A stretch of DNA of 64,000 bases, from assembly GCF_015074785.1 (NCBI RefSeq), contig NZ_CP042464.1, positions 3,684,630-3,748,629 on the forward strand, read 5' to 3'. The first letter of the stretch is position 1. Each line of letters starts with the position of its first letter. A program made the position numbers and the translations under genes. Source of the DNA: Segatella copri (GTDB lineage Bacteria; Bacteroidota; Bacteroidia; Bacteroidales; Bacteroidaceae). Of this stretch, positions 49,132-57,776 are shown piece after piece. Below the pieces are notes generated by a model that saw nothing but the letters and a program-made list of their open reading frames with translations, did not search any database and was not told where the DNA came from.

Positions 49132-51639
49132 ATGAAATTTTTGAAGAAGTATCTACTGGATATTCTGGTAGTTATTGCATTTGCAATCATCTCCTTCGTC
49201 TACTTTATGCCTGCCGATATGGACGGACGAATCCTCTTCCGTCATGATGCAGCGGCAGGAAAGGGACTGGGACACGAAAAGGAACTCTTCCAGCAGCAGA
49301 CGGGAGAGACTACACGATGGACGAACTCGGTGTTTGGCGGTATGCCTACCTATCAGATGTCGCCTTCGTATGACAGTAATCAGGTGCTCAGCCAGATTGT
49401 GAAGGCATATCATCTGTGGTTGCCAGACTATGTTTGGTATGTCTTTGTATACCTCCTGGGCTTCTATATCATGCTGCGTGCCTTCAACTTCAGACAGTCG
49501 CTGGCGGCGCTGGGAAGTATCATCTGGGCATTCTCGTCCTACTTTTTCATCATCATCGCTGCCGGACATATCTGGAAGGTATGGGCGCTGGCTTATCTGC
49601 CGCCGATGATTGCGGGCGTGGTGCTTGCCTATCGGGGCAAGTATCTCAAGGGACTGCTCCTTACTGCCATCTTCTCGGCTTTCGAGGTGCAGGCTAACCA
49701 CGTGCAGATGACTTATTACTACCTCTTTATCATCCTCTTCATGGTGATTGCCTTCCTGGTAGATGCCATCAAGAAAGGTGAACTCGCACGTTTCGGAAAG
49801 GCTACGGCGGTATGCGTGGTGGGTGCCCTCATCGGTATCTCGCTCAACCTCTCGAACCTTTATCATACCTGGCAGTATGGTCAGGAAACCATGCGTGGAA
49901 AGAGTGAACTTGTAAAGAAAAATGCGGCTAACCAGACCAGCAGCGGTCTGGATAGAGACTATATCACACAGTGGAGCTACGGTATCGACGAAACCTGGAC
50001 GCTGATGATTCCGGATGCCAAGGGCGGTGCCTCCGTGCCGCTGGCGCAGAACCAGCAGGCTATGGAGAAGGCAGATCCTAACTTTGTGCAGATTTACCAG
50101 CAGCTGGGACAGTACTGGGGCAACCAGCCGGGAACGAGCGGACCGGTATATGTAGGCGCTTTCGTCTGCATGCTCTTTATCCTCGGTCTGTTTATCGTGA
50201 AGGGGCCGATGAAGTGGGCGCTGTTCGCTGCCACCATTCTGAGCATCCTGCTCGCCTGGGGTAGAAACTTCATGCCGTTTACCAATTTCTTCCTCGATTA
50301 TGTGCCGATGTATGCCAAGTTCCGAACGGTGGCATCTATCCTGGTTATCGCAGAATTCACCATCCCGCTCCTGGCGATGATGGCGCTGAAGAAGATTGTA
50401 GATGAGCCGGAGATTCTGACAGAGAAGATAAAATATGTATATGCCAGCTTTGGTCTGACAGCAGGCTTCTGTCTGCTCTTTGCCATCATGCCGGGCGTAT
50501 TCTTCCCAGATTTCGTATCGGTACAGGAGACACAGGCGCTGCAGCAGTTGCCTCAGGAGTATATCTCTCCAATCATGAGCAATCTGACGGATATCCGCAA
50601 GGGCATCTTCACATCCGACTGCTGGCGTTCGTTCTGGATCATCCTCATCGGTTCGGCACTGCTGATGCTCTTCAAGATGAAGAAGCTGGGCAAGGAATAT
50701 ATGATTGCCGGTATCGCTGTGCTCTGTCTGGTGGATATGTGGATGGTGAACAAGCGCTATCTCTACGATGATATGTTCGTAGACAAGGCGCAGCGCGATA
50801 CACCGCAGCAGATGACCGAGACCGACAAGATTATCTGCCGTGACAAGGCACTCGACTACCGTGTGCTGAATCTGGCATCGAATACATTCAATGAGAACGA
50901 GACCTCTTACTACCACAAGAGCATCGGCGGTTATCATCCAGCCAAGCTCCGTCGCTACCAGGAGATGATTGATGCTCACATCGCTCCTGAAATGCAGAAG
51001 ACGATGCAGGCGGTAGCTGCTGCGGGCGGCGATATGACCAAGGTGAACGGCGACAGTATCTATCCGGTATTGAACATGCTGAACACCAAATACTTCATCA
51101 TGCCGCTGCAGGGCGGACAGACCGTTCCGGTTCAGAATCCGTATGCCTACGGCAATGCATGGTTCGTAGACGAGGTGAAGTATGTGAACAATGCCAACGA
51201 GGAAATCGATGGTGTGGGCAAGGTGAACCTCCGACATGTGGCTGTGGCTGATGCCAAGTTTAAGGAACAGCTGGCGCAGAGCGTGAAGCAGGATGATACT
51301 TCGGTGGTGAAGATGACGCAGTATAAGCCGAACAACCTGACTTACGAGGTGAAGTCGAGCAAGGGCGGCGTGATCGTATTCTCTGAGATTTACTATCCGG
51401 GCTGGACGGCTATGGTTGATGGACAGCCGGCTGAGCTGGGCAGAGTGAACTATATTCTGCGTGCGCTGAACGTGAAGGCTGGTAACCACAAAGTGGTTCT
51501 CGATTTCCATCCTCAGTCGCTCAAGAATACCGAGACGGTGGCTTACATCGGTTATGGCGTTCTGGCTCTCCTTATTATAATAGGTGTAGTGGTTGAGGTG
51601 AGAAAACGCAAGAAGGCTTCTCCGGAAGTGAATGAATAA
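49132..51639 (+). CDS. YfhO-family multi-pass membrane protein
   Basis: The 835-residue protein has about twelve membrane helices (first at 8-26) and a long first loop with FRHDAAAGKGLGHEKELF and WTNSVFGGMPTYQMSP (about 40-90). A C-terminal extracytoplasmic beta domain (about 690-800; EIYYPGWTAMVDGQPAELGR, YILRALNVKAGNHKV) precedes a last helix. YfhO proteins are glycosyltransferase-C-like and are linked to envelope glycan modification (family knowledge). Start at 49132 fits the promoter and the first helix. Confidence 0.85.
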   Translation: MKFLKKYLLDILVVIAFAIISFVYFMPADMDGRILFRHDAAAGKGLGHEKELFQQQTGETTRWTNSVFGGMPTYQMSPSYDSNQVLSQIVKAYHLWLPDYVWYVFVYLLGFYIMLRAFNFRQSLAALGSIIWAFSSYFFIIIAAGHIWKVWALAYLPPMIAGVVLAYRGKYLKGLLLTAIFSAFEVQANHVQMTYYYLFIILFMVIAFLVDAIKKGELARFGKATAVCVVGALIGISLNLSNLYHTWQYGQETMRGKSELVKKNAANQTSSGLDRDYITQWSYGIDETWTLMIPDAKGGASVPLAQNQQAMEKADPNFVQIYQQLGQYWGNQPGTSGPVYVGAFVCMLFILGLFIVKGPMKWALFAATILSILLAWGRNFMPFTNFFLDYVPMYAKFRTVASILVIAEFTIPLLAMMALKKIVDEPEILTEKIKYVYASFGLTAGFCLLFAIMPGVFFPDFVSVQETQALQQLPQEYISPIMSNLTDIRKGIFTSDCWRSFWIILIGSALLMLFKMKKLGKEYMIAGIAVLCLVDMWMVNKRYLYDDMFVDKAQRDTPQQMTETDKIICRDKALDYRVLNLASNTFNENETSYYHKSIGGYHPAKLRRYQEMIDAHIAPEMQKTMQAVAAAGGDMTKVNGDSIYPVLNMLNTKYFIMPLQGGQTVPVQNPYAYGNAWFVDEVKYVNNANEEIDGVGKVNLRHVAVADAKFKEQLAQSVKQDDTSVVKMTQYKPNNLTYEVKSSKGGVIVFSEIYYPGWTAMVDGQPAELGRVNYILRALNVKAGNHKVVLDFHPQSLKNTETVAYIGYGVLALLIIIGVVVEVRKRKKASPEVNE

Positions 51640-51654
51640 AAAGGAGAAAGACTT

Positions 51655-52476
51655 ATGCTGTTTCGCACAGAAATAGATATTCCGAAGGCCGACTTCGAGA
51701 TAGGGGCGGCAGAGCGGATGCTCTTTGTGGGCAGTTGCTTTGCCGACAATCTGGGTAGGCGGTTTGTGGAGAACCGCTTCCGGGCTACGGTGAATCCCTT
51801 CGGGGTGATGTATAATCCGGCAAGCATTCTCCATACGGTAGAGAAATGTTCCGAGGTCCGTCCCCGTGTGGCTGTCTTTACGCTGGGTACCAACCATGTG
51901 TATATCCTGAAGGAGACAGGCGAGATAGTGGACAACTGCCAGAAGCGCCCGCAGCGCCTCTTCGAAGAGCGGGAACTGAGCGTGGACGAATGTGCCGGCT
52001 ATCTGCAGAAGGCTATCAATCTGCTGAAATCGCAGACCGCAGCATCTGATGGCAGTGAAGGCTCGCTGAAGGTCATCATCACGGTAAGTCCTATCCGCTA
52101 TGCCAAATACGGCTATCCCGGGAGTCAGCTTTCGAAGGCTACGCTCCTGCTGGCAGCCGATAAGCTGGTGAAGGAGAATCCCGGAGTGGTGAGCTATTTC
52201 CCGGCTTACGAGATCATGAACGATGAACTCCGTGACTACCGCTTCTACAAGGAAGACATGCTGCACCCGAGCGAACAGGCTGTGGAATATATCTGGGAGC
52301 GGTTCCGGGCAACTTACTTCGGCAAGGCAGCGGAGCAGTTTCTGGAAGACTGGAGGCCTATCCGCGAAGCACTCGGCCACAAGCCCTTCCATCCCGAGAG
52401 CGAGGAACATCAGAAGTTCATCGCCAGGACGGAAGAGAAGAAAAGACAATTTGAGGAGAAATATCATCTCTTATAA
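51655..52476 (+). CDS. GSCFA-family protein
   Basis: The 273-residue protein carries the family name motif in LFVGSCFADNLGRRFVENRF (about 23-42), the VNPFGVMYNPASIL segment, LGTNHVYIL, ITVSPIRYA and a C-terminal EDMLHPSEQAVEYIWERF. It looks like an SGNH-hydrolase-type fold (GSCF, N, DxxH), so an esterase or acyltransferase role is possible (inference). It starts 15 bases after yfhO. Confidence 0.88.
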   Translation: MLFRTEIDIPKADFEIGAAERMLFVGSCFADNLGRRFVENRFRATVNPFGVMYNPASILHTVEKCSEVRPRVAVFTLGTNHVYILKETGEIVDNCQKRPQRLFEERELSVDECAGYLQKAINLLKSQTAASDGSEGSLKVIITVSPIRYAKYGYPGSQLSKATLLLAADKLVKENPGVVSYFPAYEIMNDELRDYRFYKEDMLHPSEQAVEYIWERFRATYFGKAAEQFLEDWRPIREALGHKPFHPESEEHQKFIARTEEKKRQFEEKYHLL

Positions 52477-52503
52477 AATAAAGAATATTTAAATAACAAG
52501 ACA

Positions 52504-54981
52504 ATGACATATACTATTGAAAAGGTAACCACACTGATAGGTGCGCGTCGCTATGGAGACAATGATACCAACATCGGTTTTATCCTGACCGATAGTCGTT
52601 CACTTTGTTTCCCAGAGGAAACTCTGTTCTTTGCGCTCAAGTCGGAGCGCAATGATGGTCATAACTACATCCCTGAGCTGTATCGCAGAGGTGTGAAAAA
52701 CTTTGTTGTAACGAATGTGCCTAAGGGCTATGCTTCTGATTATCCGGGAGCCAACTTCCTGAAGGTAGTAAACACGCTCGAGGCTCTCCAGCGTCTGGCT
52801 GAGCGCCATCGTGACGAGTTCAACATCCCTATCGTAGGCATCACGGGTTCAAACGGCAAGACCATGGTCAAGGAGTGGCTCTACCAGCTGCTCTCGCCAA
52901 GCATGTTTGTTACCCGCAGTCCGCGCAGTTACAACTCTCAGATAGGTGTGCCATTGTCGGTATGGCTGATGAACGAGCAGACCCAGGTGGGCGTTTTCGA
53001 GGCAGGTATCAGTATGCCTGGCGAAATGCTTGCCCTGCGTGACATCATCCAGCCAACCATCGCCGTACTGACCAATCTGGGTGCTGCGCATCAGGAGAAC
53101 TTCTCTTCCATGGAGGAGAAATGCCGGGAGAAACTCATCCTCTTCCATGATGCAGAGACCGTAATCTATGATGGCGATGACGAGGTTATCAACAAGGTGA
53201 TAGCCGAATATCCCGACTATAAAGGCGAGAAACTCTTCTGGTCGCTCAAGAATGCGGAGGCTCCTTTCTATGTGAAGAACATCGAGAAGCAGCAGAGCGT
53301 GAGCGTGATTACCTATATATATAAAGGTGAGGAAGACAGTTTCTCTATCCCGTTCATCGACGATGCATCTGTACAGAATGCCATCATCTCTGCTGTCGTG
53401 GCATCGAAACTCGGTCTTTCGGCTGAAGATATCGACAAGCGCATGGCACAGCTCGAACCTGTGGCAATGAGACTGGAGGTGAAGGTTGGACAGCACGGAT
53501 GTACGCTGATCAACGACAGCTACAACAGTGATATCAACTCGCTTGATATCGCCCTCGACTTCATGAACCGCCGTCCAGACCATCGCGGTCGTCGCCATAC
53601 ACTGATATTGAGCGACATCTACCAGAGCGGTCAGGAACCGGAGGCTTTATATAAAGAGGTGAGCGATTTAGCCCGTAAACGTGGCGTGGTAAAGTTCATC
53701 GGTATCGGTCCTGAGCTCTGCAAGCAGCACGATGAGATTCAGATTTCAGAGAAGTTCTTCTTCCCGAATGTAGAGGAATTCATCGCCAGCGAGGTGTTTG
53801 CTTCCCTGCGCGATGAGGTGATTCTGCTGAAGGGCGCCCGCCAGTTTGGCTTTGACCAGCTCACCGAACTGCTGGTACAGAAGGTACACGAGACTACGCT
53901 GGAGGTGAACCTGAATGCCGTGGTAGCCAATCTGAACTACTACCGTGCGTTTATGAAGCCGGAAACCAAGCTGGTATGCATGATCAAGGCAGACGGCTAC
54001 GGTGCAGGTGCCGTGGAGATAGCCAAGACCCTGCAGGATCATCGTGTAGACTATCTGGCTGTGGCTGTAGCCGATGAGGGCGTTACGCTGCGCAAGAACG
54101 GCATCACCAGCAACATCATGATCATGAATCCGGAGATGACCGCCTTCAAGACCATGTTCGATTACGACCTGGAGCCGGAGGTTTACTCTTTCCGTCTGCT
54201 CGATGCGCTCATCAAGGCAGCTGAGAAAGAGGGAGTAACCGGTTTCCCTGTCCATATCAAGCTGGATACCGGCATGCACCGCATGGGCTTCGACCCTGAG
54301 AACGATATGGAGGAACTCATCGGCAAGCTGAAGCACCAGAATGCCATCATCCCACGTTCTGTGTTCTCTCACTTCGTGGGTAGCGATGACGACAGCTTCG
54401 ATGATTTCTCAGCTCATCAGTTTGAACTCTTCGACAAGGGCAGCAAGCAGTTGCAGGCAGCCTTCGACCATAAGATTTTGCGCCATATCTGCAATTCGGC
54501 AGGTATCGAGCACTTCCCGGAGCGCCAGCTGGATATGTGCCGTCTGGGACTCGGACTCTATGGCATCAATTCGCGCAACAACAAGACCATCAACTGCGTG
54601 AGCACCCTGAAGACAACCATTCTGCAGATGCACAACGTGAAGGCAGGTGACAGTGTGGGCTACAGCCGCAAGACCATTCTCGACAGAGACAGCGTCATCG
54701 CAGCCATCCCTATCGGGTATGCTGACGGACTGAACCGCCGTCTGGGCAACCGTCATGCCTACTGTCTGGTGAACGGTCAGAAGGCAGATTATGTGGGCAA
54801 CATCTGTATGGATGTGGCTATGATAGACGTGACCGACATCCCTTGCAAGGAAGGAGATTCGGTAGAAATCTTCGGCGAGCATCTGCCTGTCCAGACTCTG
54901 AGCGATATCCTCGAGACCATCCCTTACGAGGTGCTGACCACCATCAGCAACCGTGTGAAGAGAGTTTACTTCCAGGACTAG
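52504..54981 (+). CDS. murF-alr: Bifunctional MurF ligase - alanine racemase
   Basis: The 825-residue protein is a fusion typical of Bacteroidota. Residues 1-450 are MurF, with P-loop GITGSNGKTMVKEWLYQL (about 112-129), PRSYNSQIGVPLSVWL, ENFSSMEEK and INDSYNSDINSLDIAL; it adds D-Ala-D-Ala to the UDP-MurNAc tripeptide. Residues about 460-825 are alanine racemase, with PLP lysine in VCMIKADGYGAGAVEIAKTL (about 491-510), the HIKLDTGMHRMGF segment, CRLGLGLYG and the catalytic Tyr in VGYSRKT. It couples D-Ala supply to precursor synthesis. Confidence 0.95.
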   Translation: MTYTIEKVTTLIGARRYGDNDTNIGFILTDSRSLCFPEETLFFALKSERNDGHNYIPELYRRGVKNFVVTNVPKGYASDYPGANFLKVVNTLEALQRLAERHRDEFNIPIVGITGSNGKTMVKEWLYQLLSPSMFVTRSPRSYNSQIGVPLSVWLMNEQTQVGVFEAGISMPGEMLALRDIIQPTIAVLTNLGAAHQENFSSMEEKCREKLILFHDAETVIYDGDDEVINKVIAEYPDYKGEKLFWSLKNAEAPFYVKNIEKQQSVSVITYIYKGEEDSFSIPFIDDASVQNAIISAVVASKLGLSAEDIDKRMAQLEPVAMRLEVKVGQHGCTLINDSYNSDINSLDIALDFMNRRPDHRGRRHTLILSDIYQSGQEPEALYKEVSDLARKRGVVKFIGIGPELCKQHDEIQISEKFFFPNVEEFIASEVFASLRDEVILLKGARQFGFDQLTELLVQKVHETTLEVNLNAVVANLNYYRAFMKPETKLVCMIKADGYGAGAVEIAKTLQDHRVDYLAVAVADEGVTLRKNGITSNIMIMNPEMTAFKTMFDYDLEPEVYSFRLLDALIKAAEKEGVTGFPVHIKLDTGMHRMGFDPENDMEELIGKLKHQNAIIPRSVFSHFVGSDDDSFDDFSAHQFELFDKGSKQLQAAFDHKILRHICNSAGIEHFPERQLDMCRLGLGLYGINSRNNKTINCVSTLKTTILQMHNVKAGDSVGYSRKTILDRDSVIAAIPIGYADGLNRRLGNRHAYCLVNGQKADYVGNICMDVAMIDVTDIPCKEGDSVEIFGEHLPVQTLSDILETIPYEVLTTISNRVKRVYFQD

Positions 54982-54983
54982 GA

Positions 54984-55017
54984 AGTGAAGAGGGAAGAAC
55001 GAAGAGGGAAGAACGAA
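54984..55017 (+). repeat. GAAGAGGGAAGAAC direct repeat
   Basis: Two and a half exact copies of GAAGAGGGAAGAAC right after the murF-alr stop. Confidence 0.65.
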
Positions 55018-55061
55018 GACCGATTCGGTAAAAATCATTTAAAAACGTATAAAAATAGAGA

Positions 55062-55098
55062 AATCCTATCAGAAATGTTCTGATAGGATTTTTTTTTG
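55062..55098 (+). terminator. Intrinsic terminator after murF-alr
   Basis: AATCCTATCAGAA pairs exactly with TTCTGATAGGATT around ATG, followed by seven or more T. Confidence 0.85.
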
Positions 55099-55143
55099 CG
55101 TAAATTTTTCCATCAAAACGTATTGTAATTGAAGAAAAAAGTG

Positions 55144-55151
55144 TATCTTTG
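55144..55151 (+). promoter_or_regulatory. Promoter -7 box of the hexuronate-type group
   Basis: TATCTTTG followed by CAC, with TTG near 55125. A leader hairpin GACAAAAGAG/CTCTTTGTC (55172-55194) lies between it and the ATG at 55233. Confidence 0.55.
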
Positions 55152-55232
55152 CACACAACAAATCATTAAAAGACAAAAGAGGGTGCTCTTTGTCGTGTAT
55201 TTTCTAACAATTAAACAATACTACAAATTAAA

Positions 55233-56603
55233 ATGGAACAAGTATTTAGCTATATTATCAGTCTCGGTGCGAGCGTGATGATGCCTATCATCTTCACGGT
55301 CATCGGTCTGTGTATTGGCATGAAATTCGGAAAGGCTCTGAAGTCGGGACTCTTCGTAGGCGTGGGTTTCGTAGGCTTGGGCGTGGTAACAGCATTGCTG
55401 ACTACCAACTTCAACGACCCATTGAAGGCTATTTCTGACATCTACCACCTACAGTTAAACGTTTTTGACATGGGATGGCCTGCAGCTGCAGCTGTAGCTT
55501 ACAATACAGCAGTGGGCGCATTGATTATCCCAATATGTCTGGGTGTCAACTTCTTGATGTTGATTACTAAGACAACACGTACAGTGAATATCGACCTCTG
55601 GAACTACTGGCACTTCGCCTTTATCGGTGCGGTGGCTTACTTCGTGATGGGCCAGAGTTTGCTCTGGGGCTATTTCGCAGCCATCGTCTGCTACATCAAC
55701 ACGCTGGTTTGTGCAGACCTGACAGCCGACAGATTCCAGAAATATTATGATTTGGATGGTATCTCAATTCCGCAGCCATTCTGCCAGAGTTTCATGCCAT
55801 TCGCAATCGTTTTCAATAAACTCTTCGATATGATTCCGGGCTTCTCTAAGCTCGATATTGATGCAGAGGGACTGAAGAAGAAGTTTGGTGTGCTCGGCGA
55901 GCCACTGGTACTCGGCGTTATCGTAGGTGCCCTGATAGGTTGGGCAGCCCAGCTCGATATCAAGAAGATTCTCTTCCTGGGTGTAACGATGGGAGCCGTG
56001 ATGGAGTTGATTCCTCGTATTACAGCCCTGTTTATCGATGGTTTGAAGCCTATCTCAGAGAAGACACAGGAGTTGGTGAAGACCAAGTTTAACGGCAAGA
56101 AGGTTCATATCGGTATGAGTCCTGCCCTGGTTATCGGCCATCCTACTACTCTGGTAGCATCTGTGATTCTGATTCCGGTTATCCTGGCTATCGCAGTCTT
56201 CCTGCCAGGCAACCAGTTCTTGCCTTTGGCATCGTTGGCAGGTATGTTCTACCTCTTCCCAATAATTCTGCCGTTTACAAGAGGTAATGTGGTGAAGACG
56301 CTTATCATCGGTCTGGTAACTCTCGTCATCGGTCTCTACTTCGTTACCGATATGGCACCCGACTTTACGCTGGCAGCCAACCAGGTTTATGCAGCTACAG
56401 GCGATAATGCCGCTCATATCCCTGACGGATTCTCAGGCGGTGCACTCGATTTCGCATCCTCTCTCTTCGGATGGGTTATCTATCGCGGTGTGAAGCTTTC
56501 ATACGTAGGTATGGGTGTTCTTGCAGTCATCACGGTAGCCATGATGGTTATCAACCGTCAGCGCATCGTGAAGGAGGAAAAAAGTAAAAAGGTAAAAGGG
56601 TAA
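55233..56603 (+). CDS. PTS galactitol-type IIC membrane protein (orphan)
   Basis: The 456-residue membrane protein has about eleven helices. The segments AAVAYNTAVGALIIPICLG, QPFCQSFMPFAIVFNKLFDM, GEPLVLGVIVGALIGW and HIGMSPALVIGHPTTLVASV fit the GatC/galactitol IIC family. No IIA, IIB, EI or HPr gene is near, so it may work as a non-PTS carrier (inference). It is followed by a KduI homologue and an ExuT-like carrier, pointing to uronate or sugar-acid use. Its last residues (about SKKVKG) and the stop are encoded by a GGTAAAAGGGTAA repeat arm, as in the antirepressor at 8482. Confidence 0.85.
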   Translation: MEQVFSYIISLGASVMMPIIFTVIGLCIGMKFGKALKSGLFVGVGFVGLGVVTALLTTNFNDPLKAISDIYHLQLNVFDMGWPAAAAVAYNTAVGALIIPICLGVNFLMLITKTTRTVNIDLWNYWHFAFIGAVAYFVMGQSLLWGYFAAIVCYINTLVCADLTADRFQKYYDLDGISIPQPFCQSFMPFAIVFNKLFDMIPGFSKLDIDAEGLKKKFGVLGEPLVLGVIVGALIGWAAQLDIKKILFLGVTMGAVMELIPRITALFIDGLKPISEKTQELVKTKFNGKKVHIGMSPALVIGHPTTLVASVILIPVILAIAVFLPGNQFLPLASLAGMFYLFPIILPFTRGNVVKTLIIGLVTLVIGLYFVTDMAPDFTLAANQVYAATGDNAAHIPDGFSGGALDFASSLFGWVIYRGVKLSYVGMGVLAVITVAMMVINRQRIVKEEKSKKVKG

Positions 56604-56672
56604 AAAGAGCCTTAACCCCTTCCTCCCTCTTTGCGCCCCCGTTCCCAGCGATTCCATCGCTGGTCCCCTAAA
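56574..56672. repeat. GGTAAAAAAG dispersed element, copy 3 (inverted core)
   Basis: AAAAGTAAAAAGGTAAAAGG, then AAGAGCCTTAACCCC, then the core in the opposite orientation: CCCCGTTCCCAGCGATTCCA to 56660 and CCAGCGATTCCATCGCTGG at 56645-56663. It separates two co-directional genes. Confidence 0.75.
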
Positions 56673-56700
56673 GATAAAATATCAATAATAAACAAGATAT

Positions 56701-57666
56701 ATGAAGAAATTAACATTAATATTAGCAGCAATGGTATTAACAGCAAGTCAGGCTTTTGGCCAGTGTGGAAAATGTGGTTATGAAGTGAAGGCAGAAAATA
56801 CCTACACTAACTACAACGTTCGTTATGCAAGCAATCCGATGGATGCAAAGCACTATACAACAGATCGCCTTCGCGGTGAATTCGCTATCGAGAAGGTGTT
56901 TGCTCCAGGCGAGGTAAACTGGACATACACCATGTTCGACCGCTTCCTCATCGGTGGTGCTGAGCCAACAACCGCTCCTCTGAAGCTGACTTCTATCGCT
57001 CCTCTCTATACAGACAAGCCAAACGATCAGAAGAATCTGCTCGACAACCGCGAGTTGGGTATCATCAACATCGGTGGCGAGGGTACTGTTACCGTTGACG
57101 GCAAGAAGTATACACTCGGTTTCCAGGAGGCTCTCTATGTAGGTCGTGGTGCCAAGAACATCGAGGTAAGCAGCAAGAATGCAGCTAAGCCAGCTAAGTT
57201 CTATATGAACAGTGCTTGCGCTCATCAGACATATCCTACCAAGAAGGTTACCCTGAAAGATGCCAACAACATCAAGGCTGGTAGCCTGAAGGAGAGCAAC
57301 GACCGCGTAATCCACCAGTTGATTATCGATGGTGTAGCCGGTGTTCGTACCTGCCAGTTGCAGATGGGTGTTACTGAGTTGAAGGAGGGTTCTGTATGGA
57401 ACACTATGCCAGCTCATACTCATCTCCGCCGTATGGAGACTTACCTTTATTATAATGTACCAGAGGGTCAGAAGATTCTCCACGTAATGGGTGAACCACA
57501 GGAGACACGTCCTATCTGGTTGAACAACGAGCAGGCTGTGATTTCTCCAGAGTGGTCTATCCACTGTGCAGCAGGTACCAGCAACTATACCTTTATCTGG
57601 GGTATGGCAGGTGAGAATCTGATCTACAACGATATGCAGGTAGTGAAGATTCCTACATTGGAATAA
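56701..57666 (+). CDS. kduI: KduI-type isomerase homologue with a signal peptide
   Basis: The 321-residue protein matches 5-keto-4-deoxyuronate isomerase: [56 protein letters not shown], and the metal site region [16 protein letters not shown] (about 236-251; His/His/Glu). It ends [20 protein letters not shown] with the fourth His. Unlike the usual ~278-residue cytosolic enzyme it begins with a clear signal peptide ([20 protein letters not shown], cleavage before QCGKC). It would then act in the periplasm or, because Cys follows, less likely be a lipoprotein. Neighbouring carriers suggest pectin or uronate use. Confidence 0.85.
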   Translation: MKKLTLILAAMVLTASQAFGQCGKCGYEVKAENTYTNYNVRYASNPMDAKHYTTDRLRGEFAIEKVFAPGEVNWTYTMFDRFLIGGAEPTTAPLKLTSIAPLYTDKPNDQKNLLDNRELGIINIGGEGTVTVDGKKYTLGFQEALYVGRGAKNIEVSSKNAAKPAKFYMNSACAHQTYPTKKVTLKDANNIKAGSLKESNDRVIHQLIIDGVAGVRTCQLQMGVTELKEGSVWNTMPAHTHLRRMETYLYYNVPEGQKILHVMGEPQETRPIWLNNEQAVISPEWSIHCAAGTSNYTFIWGMAGENLIYNDMQVVKIPTLE

Positions 57667-57776
57667 TAAGATACATGATATGGCAACCTGGTTCATGATT
57701 AATATGAGCCAGGCTTTGCCGTCCAAATAGTAATCTAAAATAAAAATAAGTATAACGCTTAAAAACTTTTTGTAAA

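Noticed and set aside
49153..52467. Open minus-strand frame of about 1100 codons
   Set aside because: It lies opposite the yfhO and GSCFA genes, has His/Arg/Leu-rich low-quality sequence without domains, and arises from the codon pattern of the real genes.
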